Assembly (NCBI GenBank): GCA_964470965.1
Contig: CAYYIS010000063.1
Location: 1-27,288 of the forward strand
Length of the DNA: 27,288 nucleotides
Source: CAYYIS01 sp964470965
GTDB taxonomy: Bacteria > JAAXHH01 > JABIQT01
Direction of reading: 5' to 3'
Part shown: positions 14,632 through 22,698 of the stretch, in pieces
Position numbering within the stretch: position 1 is the first letter of the stretch
How the letters are laid out: the number at the start of each line of letters is the position of its first letter
The notes under the pieces: generated by a model
Database searches by the model: none
Told to the model about the DNA's origin: nothing
What the model saw: only the letters and a program-made list of their open reading frames with translations
Translations under genes and position numbers: made by a program

Positions 14632-15017
14632 AGGGTTCCTTTCAAAATCACAGGGTAAACAAGGTATCTGAATCCGGCTCCGTTCGGGCAGTCAAGTGCC
14701 CGTTGTGTTTCCTTACGAACGCATAGTGTATGCCCGCGGTCACCGTGATACAACCCTTTTTCGTCAAACCGGTCCGGCAACGCGTCTTTCTGCGCGGGGT
14801 AGGCGCTTCCATTGCGGGGGTGCTCCGCCCCGGGAGGCACGCAGGTTTGTAAAAGCGACCGCCCTGGTTTACGCGTGAAAAAATAGTCCGTCCGTAACTT
14901 TCGGCCGGATGAAATTTCTGTTGCCCCCCGCCCGGTTGCAGATTATCGTACTGTCGGAAAAAGAACCGTCGAATTCATCCGTCCCTTCCCACATGATCAT
15001 CCGGAGTCAGAAATCAT
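14632..15017. other. Divergent intergenic region, SDR / pyrE
   Basis: These 386 nt between divergently transcribed genes must hold promoters for both, but I cannot point to a convincing -35/-10 pair. Small hairpins are visible, for example CGGGCA/TGCCCG at 14685-14702 and a CGGGG/CCCCG stem near 14818. Neither is followed by a T-run. No open frame here resembles a known protein. Confidence 0.4.
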
Positions 15018-15554
15018 ATGAATACCGACCAGCTTGCCGCAGCCATTTACCGCTCGTCGCACATCACCGGCACGTTCCTGCTCAGGTCCGGGGTGACGGC
15101 CACGGAATATTTCGATAAATACCAGTTCGAATCCGACCCCGACCTGCTTCGGACGATCGCGGAGGCCATGCGGCCGCTCATCCCGCCAGGTACCGAAGCA
15201 CTTGCCGGCCTGGAACTGGGCGGCGTGCCGCTGGCGACCATGCTGTCCCAGATAACCGGACTGCCGGTGTATTTTGTGCGCAAGACCGCCAAAACATACG
15301 GCACCTGCCGCCTGGCTGAAGGAGGAGAGATCGCCGGACGGCGCCTGCTCATCATAGAGGACGTGGTAACCTCCGGCGGCCAGGTGATTCTTTCCACCGA
15401 AGACCTGAGGAACCTCGGCGCGGAAGTCGACAACGCGCTGTGCGTGATAGACCGGGAATCCGGCGGTCCGGAGAAGCTGGCCGAGGTCGGTGTCCGGCTG
15501 CAGGCGCTGTACACTATGAGTCACCTGAAAGAGGCGGGAGAATCGGATGGGTGA
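15018..15554 (+). CDS. pyrE: Orotate phosphoribosyltransferase
   Basis: PyrE joins orotate to PRPP to give OMP in pyrimidine synthesis. The PRPP-binding signature LIIEDVVTSGG is at 111-121, preceded by the flexible catalytic loop (RKTAKTYGT, 88-96, with R88, K89, K92) and the early LELGGVPLA segment. Length 178 is at the short end of the family. GGAG lies 11 nt before ATG 15018. No other pyrimidine genes are nearby. Its last codons overlap the following HAD gene by 8 nt (ATGGGTGA), so the two are coupled. Confidence 0.88.
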   Translation: MNTDQLAAAIYRSSHITGTFLLRSGVTATEYFDKYQFESDPDLLRTIAEAMRPLIPPGTEALAGLELGGVPLATMLSQITGLPVYFVRKTAKTYGTCRLAEGGEIAGRRLLIIEDVVTSGGQVILSTEDLRNLGAEVDNALCVIDRESGGPEKLAEVGVRLQALYTMSHLKEAGESDG

Positions 15555-16176
15555 TCTCTCTTACCGCCCCGAGGCGGTTCGAAACGTTGTGTTCGATCTC
15601 GGGGGCGTGGTCATAAACTGGGATGTGGACGCCGTCGTCCGCATGATCACCGATGATATGGACACCCGGCAGCGTATAAAAAAGGACGTCCTCCTTCATC
15701 CCGACTGGCTTGAACTGGACCGCGGCACCTTTACCGAGGAAGAAGCGGCGGAGCGCTTCGCCCGGCGGATCGGGCGGACCGTCGGGGACGTGATGGTAAT
15801 GATGCGGACGGCGGACCGCTCTTTGACGCTCAAAGAGGGCACCGTGGCGATTATGAGAGACCTGATAGTGCGGGGATACACCCTGTATTGCCTGTCCAAT
15901 CTGCCGGTGGAGCGGTGGGCCTATCTTCAGGATACGCACGACATCTGGGATATGTTCGGGGGCATCGTCATTTCGGGCCATCTGAAAATGGTCAAGCCGG
16001 AACCTGGAATATACCGACACCTGACCCACACCTACGGCCTGGCACCCGAATCCTGCCTGTTCCTGGACGATGTGCCGCAGAATGTGGAAGGGGCCCGGGC
16101 GGTGGGATGGCAGGGTATCCTGTTTACTACGCCGGAAGCCGGGCGGACCGCCCTTACGCCGTTGCTCGGGGGCTGA
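15547..16176 (+). CDS. HAD-superfamily hydrolase (subfamily IA)
   Basis: This is a 209-residue phosphatase-like protein. Motif I is FDLGGVVINWD with the nucleophile Asp17, motif II the Ser of YCLSNLP, motif III the Lys of MVKPEPGIY, and motif IV FLDDVPQNVEGA. A helical cap (about 25-95) lies between motifs I and II, as in subfamily IA (YihX, haloacid dehalogenase-like). The DLGGV/DDxxxN pattern is close to YihX-type sugar-phosphate phosphatases; a nucleotide or phosphoglycolate substrate is equally possible. GGGAG lies upstream within the end of pyrE, and the start overlaps it. Confidence 0.85.
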   Translation: MGDLSYRPEAVRNVVFDLGGVVINWDVDAVVRMITDDMDTRQRIKKDVLLHPDWLELDRGTFTEEEAAERFARRIGRTVGDVMVMMRTADRSLTLKEGTVAIMRDLIVRGYTLYCLSNLPVERWAYLQDTHDIWDMFGGIVISGHLKMVKPEPGIYRHLTHTYGLAPESCLFLDDVPQNVEGARAVGWQGILFTTPEAGRTALTPLLGG

Positions 16177-16212
16177 CGCCTGCAGGATGATCTTGAAAAA
16201 AAAGAGGGAAAT

Positions 16213-17343
16213 ATGACATCGGATTTTTACGGAATAGAGACCCCCGCGGTTTTACTCGATGCCCACCGGATGGAAGCCAATCTCACGTCCATGCAGCGGC
16301 TGGCGGACACCGAGGGCGTGGCCCTGCGGCCGCACATCAAGACGCACAAATCACTCGAAATCGGACGGCGGCAGCTGGCGCTCGGGGCCGTTGGCGTGAC
16401 GGTGGCTTCCATCGATGAAGCGCTGGTGTTTCTGGAGGGGGGCTTTACCTCCGTCACGATCGCGCGGCCCGTGGTCACCCCCGCGAAATTCGGACGTTTG
16501 ATGAAACACCCCGAAATAAAAAATACGGATCTGCGCATCGTAGTGGATTCCCAGGCGGGGTACAGCACCGCCTCATCGGCTGCTGCCGGCGCCAATAAAA
16601 CGCTCGGTATATTTGTCAAGGTCGATGTGGGGCTTCACCGCTGCGGCATACTGCCGGATGACGGCCGCCTGCTCACCCTCGCGAAACAGATCGACCGGGA
16701 CCCCGGACTCGATTTCCGCGGGGTGCTGTCCCACGCGGGCCACGGCTACGCCGCCAAATCCCGGCAGGAGGCCGCGCAGCTGGCGGAGGAAGAGCGAGTG
16801 ACTATGCTGGGCGTGCGGGACATGCTGCGGGAGAACGGCATCGCGGCGGCCGAAGTATCCGTCGGCGCCACGCCTACGGTGCTGGCCTCGGAATCATTCG
16901 AAGGCATCACGGAGATCCGTCCGGGGAATTACGTGTTCCTGGATTTGCTTCCCGTCAATGCCGGTGTGGCCGCCCTCGCCGACGTGTCCTTTTCCGTACT
17001 GGCCACCGTGATCAGCAGAAATGACCAGTACTTCATAACGGACGCCGGGTCCAAGACGCTTACCTCGGATGCCGGTGTTCACGGAATGACCGGCACCCGG
17101 GGGTTCGGTACCGCCTATCCCGCCCGGCATTTTTTAAGTGCGCCCCACGCGCTGACGGTCGAGAAGGTGTCCGAAGAACACGGCATGCTGGGCCGAACGG
17201 ATTACAGCCTCGAAATCGGGGACCAGGTGCGGATCATTCCCAACCATTCCTGCCCGGTGGCCAACCTTGCCAGGGAATATATCGTGATGGGGCCGGATTC
17301 GCGGAATACCTGGCCGGTTGACGCCGCGAAGTGCTCGCGATAA
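16213..17343 (+). CDS. D-threonine aldolase / D-serine dehydratase-like PLP enzyme (DSD1 family)
   Basis: This 376-residue fold-type III PLP enzyme has an alanine-racemase-type barrel at the N-terminus and a metal-binding C-terminal domain. The PLP lysine is Lys43 in RPHIKTHK, and the divalent metal site is His345-x-Cys347 in IPNHSCPVANL. Other conserved parts are KVDVGLHRCGI, LSHAGHGY, VSVGATPT and EIRPGNYVFLD. Relatives cleave D-threonine or D-3-hydroxy amino acids to glycine and aldehyde, or dehydrate D-serine or hydroxyaspartate; the sequence alone does not separate these. GAGGG lies about 5 nt before ATG 16213. It begins 36 nt after the HAD gene. Confidence 0.85.
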   Translation: MTSDFYGIETPAVLLDAHRMEANLTSMQRLADTEGVALRPHIKTHKSLEIGRRQLALGAVGVTVASIDEALVFLEGGFTSVTIARPVVTPAKFGRLMKHPEIKNTDLRIVVDSQAGYSTASSAAAGANKTLGIFVKVDVGLHRCGILPDDGRLLTLAKQIDRDPGLDFRGVLSHAGHGYAAKSRQEAAQLAEEERVTMLGVRDMLRENGIAAAEVSVGATPTVLASESFEGITEIRPGNYVFLDLLPVNAGVAALADVSFSVLATVISRNDQYFITDAGSKTLTSDAGVHGMTGTRGFGTAYPARHFLSAPHALTVEKVSEEHGMLGRTDYSLEIGDQVRIIPNHSCPVANLAREYIVMGPDSRNTWPVDAAKCSR

Positions 17344-17361
17344 AATTTTTGAAGTGACGTA

Positions 17362-17389
17362 TTGACATTCGTTGGATGTTATGTTAAAT
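17362..17389 (+). promoter_or_regulatory. Candidate promoter for the PhyH gene
   Basis: Perfect -35 TTGACA (17362-17367) is followed after 16 nt by TTAAAT (17384-17389, 4/6 of TATAAT). The spot also supplies the TTG of a spurious N-terminal extension of the PhyH frame, an argument for starting that protein at 17485 instead. The leader would be about 90 nt. Confidence 0.4.
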
Positions 17390-17484
17390 ACGATGGTACA
17401 CGGGGCAGGATAAAGCCGTGCCCGAACCCGAATCAGGCAGCACGATTACAGGACTATCCGTCAATACCATCCAGGGAGATATTA

Positions 17485-18516
17485 ATGACCGGGGCGATGA
17501 GCGAATTTCGCGTATCGAACGACGCACTGGACGATCCGGCAGAACTGCGCCGCCGACTCGATGACGAAGGGTATATTTTCATCCGAAAGCTTCAGGATCC
17601 GGACAAGCTTCTGTCACTGCGGCGTGACATGCTCGGGGTGCTGCGGGATGCGGGCTGGCTGGTGGACGGAACCGAACTGATGGACGGTATCGCCGATACC
17701 TCGAGGAAATGCACGGAAGGGGATCCGGAATACACGAATGTGTACCACACCATGTACAAGCTGGAGTCTTTCCACCGGTCGGGCCACTGGCCGGAAGTGG
17801 TTGCCATGATGGAGAAAGTGATCGAAGGGCCGGTGCTTCCGCACCCCATGAAGATCGCCCGGCTCTGGTTTCCGAAATTTACCCACCACACCACGCCGAT
17901 ACACCAGGACTTCGTGCATTTTCAGGGTGTGTTCGACACCTACACGTGCTGGGCGCCCGTGGGCGACTGCCCGACCGAACTGGGCGGCCTCGCGATCCTG
18001 CCCGGATCCCACAAGATCAACGCGGTGCACGACCATCATTTCTCCCTCGGCGCCGGCGCCCTGGCCATCCACGAAGAGGATCTGAAAGGGGAGTGGGTTA
18101 CCACGGACTACGAGATCGGCGATTCCCTCATTTTTCACAGTCTCACGGTCCACCAGGCACTGCCGAACCTGACGGAGGACCGCCTGCGGGTCTCGCTCGA
18201 CAACCGTTACCAGTCGGCGGAATTCGCCATTGCCGGCCACATGCTCGAACCCCACCTGGGCGGCGAGGAAGCCATCAAGTGGGAAGAGGTGTACCGGGAC
18301 TGGAAATCCACCGAACTCCAGTATTACTGGAAGGACATGGAACTCGAGGCGCTGGCCCGAATCGAGAAGTGGGGGGCACAGGCTTTCGAGGAGGCGCTCT
18401 CCAGCGCCCGGCAGGGGGATGAACACGCCATTCTCCACCTGCGGCGCATGCTCAAGTGGGAAACGGAATCCGAACCCGCCAAGCGGGCTATCGAGGTGCT
18501 GGAAATGCAGGAGTGA
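17485..18516 (+). CDS. Phytanoyl-CoA dioxygenase (PhyH) family Fe(II)/2-oxoglutarate oxygenase
   Basis: From ATG 17485 (GGGAG 6-7 nt upstream) this is a 343-residue member of the PhyH family, non-haem iron oxygenases that hydroxylate small molecules with 2-oxoglutarate and O2. The iron ligands are His140-x-Asp142 in PIHQDF and the distal His223 in TVHQALPN; Arg235 is placed to bind 2-oxoglutarate. GGLAILPGSHK is the typical loop before the distal half. The last 90 or so residues (KWEEVYRDWKS to the end) are a helical extension with lysine, glutamate and tryptophan. A longer frame from TTG 17362 lacks a ribosome site. The substrate is unknown; family members in uncultured bacteria are numerous and mostly uncharacterised. 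Confidence 0.87.
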   Translation: MTGAMSEFRVSNDALDDPAELRRRLDDEGYIFIRKLQDPDKLLSLRRDMLGVLRDAGWLVDGTELMDGIADTSRKCTEGDPEYTNVYHTMYKLESFHRSGHWPEVVAMMEKVIEGPVLPHPMKIARLWFPKFTHHTTPIHQDFVHFQGVFDTYTCWAPVGDCPTELGGLAILPGSHKINAVHDHHFSLGAGALAIHEEDLKGEWVTTDYEIGDSLIFHSLTVHQALPNLTEDRLRVSLDNRYQSAEFAIAGHMLEPHLGGEEAIKWEEVYRDWKSTELQYYWKDMELEALARIEKWGAQAFEEALSSARQGDEHAILHLRRMLKWETESEPAKRAIEVLEMQE

Positions 18517-18653
18517 AACAACGAGGCTGCCCGGCGTTCCGCAGCTTTCAACCGGGCGTCTGAATTATAGAACCCGTTTTGCCAAGACATGTTTTCCTCC
18601 GCCATTGAACTTTTAATTCTCTCCCCGGCCGAACCGTTCCAATTCCGCGTGTT

Positions 18654-18753
18654 NNNNNNNNNNNNNNNNNNNNNNNNNNNNNNNNNNNNNNNNNNNNNNN
18701 NNNNNNNNNNNNNNNNNNNNNNNNNNNNNNNNNNNNNNNNNNNNNNNNNNNNN
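18654..18753. other. Scaffold gap (100 N)
   Basis: Exactly 100 N. Before it, 18517-18653 holds no gene; a GCCCGG/CCGGGC hairpin (18529-18534 with 18552-18557) follows the PhyH stop without a T-run. After it only 11 bases, including AAGGGG, precede the next ATG, so the promoter and any upstream partner gene of the amidohydrolase pair may be hidden here. Confidence 0.99.
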
Positions 18754-18764
18754 AAGGGGCTCTC

Positions 18765-19535
18765 ATGAAGCTTGACATGCACATGCACATCAACGGCGCG
18801 GGCGTCCACTGGGGTTGGGACCACAACGACCTCATTATCGACGCCGCGGACCGCCTCGGGATCGACCGCCTGTGCGTTTCGATTCCGGTCATGCGGGGGA
18901 TGCCCACCATGGACCAGGTCCGCGCCTGCAACGACGCGGTCCTCGAAGCCATGGACCTCTATGAAGGCCGTATCCTGGGCTACTGCTACATCGTGCCGGG
19001 ACACGCCGAATCCATCGACGAGATCGACCGGTGCCTCGACCGGGGTATGATCGGCGTCAAGCTGTACAACCAGTACAAAATTTGGGATCCGGCGGTGTAT
19101 CCCACCATAGAAAAAGCGATCACCGAGAAGGTGCCTATCCTGGAGCACGCGGGGTATCCCACCACGCCGGAACACTGGGCGCCTCAGCCCAACATGTCCC
19201 ATGCCGGGGATTTCGTGCGGGCCGCCCTGCGGTATCCCGAGGCCATGCTGATCGAAGCCCACATCGGCGGCGGGGGGGACTGGGAATGGGCCATCAAGCA
19301 GCTGCGCCACGCCCCGAGTGTTTACCTCGATACCAGCGGCAGCGTGATCGATGAAGGGATGGTGGAGATGGCGGTTCGGGAACTGGGCGCGGAGCGCCTG
19401 CTGTTCGGCACGGACATGACCATGGAGGGCGGCGTGGGCAAGATCACGGGCGCCGACCTGACCGACGATCAGAAGGAGCTTCTGTTCTGGAAAAACATGC
19501 AGGGGATCCTGGACCGGAGGCAGGAGACATGCTGA
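18765..19535 (+). CDS. Amidohydrolase-2 family (metal-dependent hydrolase/decarboxylase-like)
   Basis: This 256-residue protein has the full metal site of amidohydrolase-related barrels: His6-x-His8 in DMHMHIN, His128 in LEHAGYP, His166 in EAHIGGGG and Asp217 in FGTDMTM; Lys99 (GVKLY) may also contribute. Relatives include ACMSD-type decarboxylases and lactonases acting on carboxylated rings or lactones. AAGGGG is 5 nt before ATG 18765, directly after a gap, so an upstream in-frame extension cannot be excluded, although the start matches the family. Its last codons overlap the next gene by 7 nt (ATGCTGA). The substrate is unknown. Confidence 0.83.
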   Translation: MKLDMHMHINGAGVHWGWDHNDLIIDAADRLGIDRLCVSIPVMRGMPTMDQVRACNDAVLEAMDLYEGRILGYCYIVPGHAESIDEIDRCLDRGMIGVKLYNQYKIWDPAVYPTIEKAITEKVPILEHAGYPTTPEHWAPQPNMSHAGDFVRAALRYPEAMLIEAHIGGGGDWEWAIKQLRHAPSVYLDTSGSVIDEGMVEMAVRELGAERLLFGTDMTMEGGVGKITGADLTDDQKELLFWKNMQGILDRRQETC

Positions 19536-20290
19536 TAGACATCAACACCTACGTGGGCCACTGGCCCTTCCGCCAGCTGCGGCACAACACCGTGGACGGC
19601 CTCCTCCGGCTGATGGACAGCAACGGGGTCGACCGGGCGGTGACGGCCTCCATACACGGGATGTTTTACAAAAACGTCCTGCCCGCCAACGAAGAGGTCG
19701 CGCACGGGACCCGGACGCACCGGGACCGCATACTCCCCTACGCCGTTATCAACCCGGCGGACGCCGACTGGGAGGAGGACCTGCGCCGCAGCGCCGAAGA
19801 TCTGGAATTAACCGGCGTGCGCCTTTTTCCGCAGTACCACGGGTACCACCTCACCGATCCCGCGGCGCTCGAGCTCATCGACGCCGCCTCGGCGCTCGGG
19901 TGGCCGGTACAGGTGCCCATGCGGGTGGTGGACAGGCGCCAGCGGCATCCCTGGGACCAGGCACACGACCTGACCGCCGCTGACTTCGAAAGGGCCCTCG
20001 CGGCGCGGCCCGCGGCGCGGTGGATGATCCTGGACAGCCTCGGACTGGACGGCACCCGCCTGCCGGCGAACGCTTCCTACCTTGTGGAGATTTCTCGGAT
20101 GACCGCGGTGCTCCAGCGCAACATCCAGTCGTTTATGGAAACGGCCGGGGCCGAACACCTGGCCTTCGGGACCGGCATGCCGTTCAAAATGCCGGCGCCG
20201 ACGCTGCTGAAGCTGGAGGTGCTGGACCAGCCGGAAGGGGTCCGGGAGGCGATCGCCTGGCGGAACGCGGAAACGCTCCTGTCGGCCTGA
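19529..20290 (+). CDS. Amidohydrolase-2-like protein lacking metal ligands
   Basis: This 253-residue partner of the preceding gene has the same layout but a stripped active site. The opening reads DINTYVGHWPF instead of H-x-H. The two mid-barrel His positions fall in WPVQVPMRVVD and WMILDSLGLDG with no His, and the terminal Asp is Gly in FGTGMPF. It may be a non-catalytic subunit of a heteromer with the upstream protein, or an enzyme that no longer uses metal. The 7-nt overlap implies 1:1 translation. Codon use is extremely GC-rich (hand count 45/60 at 19861-19920). Confidence 0.75.
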   Translation: MLIDINTYVGHWPFRQLRHNTVDGLLRLMDSNGVDRAVTASIHGMFYKNVLPANEEVAHGTRTHRDRILPYAVINPADADWEEDLRRSAEDLELTGVRLFPQYHGYHLTDPAALELIDAASALGWPVQVPMRVVDRRQRHPWDQAHDLTAADFERALAARPAARWMILDSLGLDGTRLPANASYLVEISRMTAVLQRNIQSFMETAGAEHLAFGTGMPFKMPAPTLLKLEVLDQPEGVREAIAWRNAETLLSA

Positions 20291-20320
20291 AGGCTGAATC
20301 CCCGGGCCGCCCGGCCCTGC

Positions 20321-21388
20321 TCACCCCATATTGAAGGCCCCGGTGTACTGCCAGTCATCGGCGATACCGTCGGGAATCCCGCCGGTGAAATCAACCCGGC
20401 GTCCCTCTTCCATGGACCGGTACATGGCCAGGCACAAGCCGTAGTCCTTCTTTCCGTTCAACCCGCTGTTTTCCGGCTCGCCGTCCGCAGCCACCGCGTT
20501 TATCAGGTCGCGCAGTTCCAGGGCGTAGGCCAGGGTGTCGCCACAGCCGATTTCCTCGGGCTGATCCGCACCGGGCCTGTGGAGATAGACCGGGCCGCCC
20601 CAGCCGGTGAACGAAAGGGACCCGGTGGTCCCGCAGACGGTGGTTCCGTTCCAGTCGTAACCGACGGTAACCCCCATGCGCAGCGTCGCGGTCTTTCCGT
20701 CTTCATAGTCTATGAGCGCCTGCACCACCCGCGGGCTCATGTGATCCCCGTAAACACGCCGGCCCGTGAATTCGCAGTAAACCGAGGCGACCTCTCCGAA
20801 CACGGCCCGGGAAAAATCAAGTTCGTGGATGAACCCCTCGGGTATGCTCCCCCCCGAATAGCGGGTGTCCGAACGCCAGTGGTCCGAGGCCTCCCCGGCC
20901 CCCGGGGCGGCGGGGAGCACCTCCGACGATCCCATTCGGTGTATCTGGCCGAACACCGGCGTCCCGATGGCGCCCTCCGCGATCAGCTGGCGGGACTTGC
21001 GGAAAGCCCCCCAGAACCGCAGGCTGTGGCCGATGGCTATCTTGACGCCGCCGGCCGCACAGGCGTCGATCATGCGCTGGCATTGCCCCAGGTTCAGCGC
21101 CATGGGTTTCTCGCACATCACGTGTTTACCGGCATTCGCTGCCCGTATCGCCAGGTCGGCGTGGGTGAAGGTGGGGGTGCAGATCACCACCATGTCGATA
21201 TCGGGGAAGGCGAGGAGCTCACTGAGCTCCCCCACCGCCTCGGCGCCGATTTCTTCCGCCTTCTTCACGGCGGCCCCTTTGTCGACATCATAGGTGTAGA
21301 GGATTTTGCAGCCGGGATTCTGGGCAACCGCGTCGACCCAGACGGCACTGATGCCGCCGCAGCCGATAAGACCGATCGAATGAGACAT
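20321..21388 (-). CDS. Gfo/Idh/MocA family NAD(P)-dependent oxidoreductase
   Basis: From ATG 21386-21388, with AAAGG 6 nt upstream, this is a 355-residue protein. The N-terminal Rossmann domain begins IGLIGCGGIS and ends with CEKPMALN, whose Lys is the usual catalytic residue. The C-terminal domain contains GGSIPEGFIHELDFSRAVFGE, with the conserved His-x3-Asp-type arrangement. Members oxidise or reduce sugars and inositols, for example inositol 2-dehydrogenase and glucose-fructose oxidoreductase. A longer frame to 21619 adds 77 residues with no ribosome site that run into the divergent gene, so I reject it. It converges on the second amidohydrolase gene, 30 nt apart. The substrate is unknown. 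Confidence 0.87.
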   Translation of the reverse strand: MSHSIGLIGCGGISAVWVDAVAQNPGCKILYTYDVDKGAAVKKAEEIGAEAVGELSELLAFPDIDMVVICTPTFTHADLAIRAANAGKHVMCEKPMALNLGQCQRMIDACAAGGVKIAIGHSLRFWGAFRKSRQLIAEGAIGTPVFGQIHRMGSSEVLPAAPGAGEASDHWRSDTRYSGGSIPEGFIHELDFSRAVFGEVASVYCEFTGRRVYGDHMSPRVVQALIDYEDGKTATLRMGVTVGYDWNGTTVCGTTGSLSFTGWGGPVYLHRPGADQPEEIGCGDTLAYALELRDLINAVAADGEPENSGLNGKKDYGLCLAMYRSMEEGRRVDFTGGIPDGIADDWQYTGAFNMG

Positions 21389-21461
21389 GGGACGCCTTTC
21401 CTGGTTAAATTCCTTTTGCCATTTTATGCGGACGGACATATCATTATGAAGCAGAACGCCT

Positions 21462-21492
21462 ACAATAAGATAAGAACACCTGCGTGTGTCAA
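21462..21492 (-). promoter_or_regulatory. Candidate promoter for the minus-strand Gfo/Idh gene
   Basis: Perfect -35 TTGACA (21487-21492, minus) with TATTGT (21462-21467) after a rather long 19-nt spacer. It lies in the 151-nt divergent space shared with the DUF3500 gene. Confidence 0.3.
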
Positions 21493-21539
21493 ATATTACG
21501 TTCCTCTCACCCCGTAACCCTCTCTTCACGGAGCCCTGA

Positions 21540-22607
21540 ATGACTACGACCGACAGCCCAATTCTGACCGGTCCGGCGATACGGACGCTGGTCCACCGTA
21601 TGGGTGAAGCCGCCGACAATTTCCTGGCCTGTTTAACACCGGATCAGAAGGTAAAGGCCGCGTGCCCGTTTTCGGAGGAAGAACGGCGTACTTTCTGGCA
21701 TTACACACCGATAATCCGGGACGGCCTGACCCTGGAAGAAATGGAATTCCAGCAGCGCCGCCTGGCGCACAAGTTGGTGGCCACCGGCGTCAGCAGGACG
21801 GGGTACGCGGCGGTGTCCGCTATCATCGGCCTGGAGACCACGCTCGACATGTACGAAGGGTGGGGGAGCGGAAAGTGGCAGCGGAATCCCGGTAATTATT
21901 ACATGAGCGTGTTCGGAACACCCGGAACGGTGGAACCCTGGGGCTGGAAGTTCGAAGGGCACCACGTGTCCCTGAACTACACTATCGTCAACGGACAGAT
22001 CGTGTCCCCGACCCCCACCTTCTTCGGCGCTAACCCCGCGGACGCGGCCCTGAACGGCGTCAGCGCCCTGCGGCCCATAGGCAACGTGGAGGACCTGGCG
22101 CGGGACCTCGTCCACAGCCTGTCCGATCAGCAGCGGGACACGGCGATCCTCGCCGACCAGGCACCCAAAGACATCCTTACGCTCAACACACCGGCGGTGG
22201 CGGAAGAATACCACCCCCGGGACCAACTGGACGGGACGGACCCCGCCCTGTTCGAAACGGTCCGGTACACGCCAAAGCCCAAGGGCCTGGACGCGGCCGG
22301 GATGCAGGAACCGCAGCGGGAGATCCTGCACGCGCTCATCACCGAATACATCCACCGGATGCCGGACGTCATCGCCCAGATAGAATCCGACCGGCTCGAC
22401 CGGCGCGGGCTGGACGGCATCCACCTGGCCTGGTCCGGCGGCATCGAGAAGCGCCAGGGGCATTACTACCGCCTGCAGGGCCCCCGCTTCCTGGTGGAAT
22501 ACGACAACATCCAGAACGACGCCAACCACATCCACTCGGTGTGGCGCGATCCCTCGAACGACTTCGGCGCCGACCTGCTCGCCAGGCACTACCATGAGAA
22601 ACACTGA
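21540..22607 (+). CDS. DUF3500 domain protein
   Basis: This is a 355-residue protein matching the DUF3500 family along its length. The characteristic order is FWHYTPIIRDGLTLEEM, QRRLAHKLVATGVSRTGY, ETTLDMYEGWG, NYYMSVFGTPGT, WGWKFEGHHVSLNYT, TPTFFGANPA, then a C-terminal HLAWSGGIEKRQGHYYRLQGP and a tail with DANHIHSVWRDPSNDFG. Family members often carry a signal peptide; none is seen here. The several conserved His, Trp and Glu residues suggest a metal or catalytic site, but the family has no established biochemical function that I can name. GGAG lies 6 nt before ATG 21540. Confidence 0.82.
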   Translation: MTTTDSPILTGPAIRTLVHRMGEAADNFLACLTPDQKVKAACPFSEEERRTFWHYTPIIRDGLTLEEMEFQQRRLAHKLVATGVSRTGYAAVSAIIGLETTLDMYEGWGSGKWQRNPGNYYMSVFGTPGTVEPWGWKFEGHHVSLNYTIVNGQIVSPTPTFFGANPADAALNGVSALRPIGNVEDLARDLVHSLSDQQRDTAILADQAPKDILTLNTPAVAEEYHPRDQLDGTDPALFETVRYTPKPKGLDAAGMQEPQREILHALITEYIHRMPDVIAQIESDRLDRRGLDGIHLAWSGGIEKRQGHYYRLQGPRFLVEYDNIQNDANHIHSVWRDPSNDFGADLLARHYHEKH

Positions 22608-22698
22608 TGGCGGATCCACTGGGTAATTTTAAGAACAGGAGCGTTCAGGCCGTATCCGTGCTCCCGATGTTTCGGGGCATGCTTCCCGGCCGTCTCTC

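Noticed and set aside
14685..14702. CGGGCA/TGCCCG hairpin as a pyr attenuator
   Set aside because: It is far (over 300 nt) from pyrE, the stem is short, and no T-run or alternative pairing was found.
17362..17484. TTG-started N-terminal extension of the PhyH protein
   Set aside because: The TTG is part of a perfect TTGACA box, there is no ribosome site, and ATG 17485 has GGGAG at normal distance.
18324..19310. Minus-strand frame of 328 residues across the second gap
   Set aside because: It is antisense to the PhyH and amidohydrolase genes and includes untranslatable N; GC-rich coding often leaves the opposite frame open.
20321..21619. N-terminal extension of the minus-strand Gfo/Idh gene
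   Set aside because: The family starts at MSHSIGLIGCGG with its own ribosome site; the extension runs over a promoter-like element and into the divergent DUF3500 gene.
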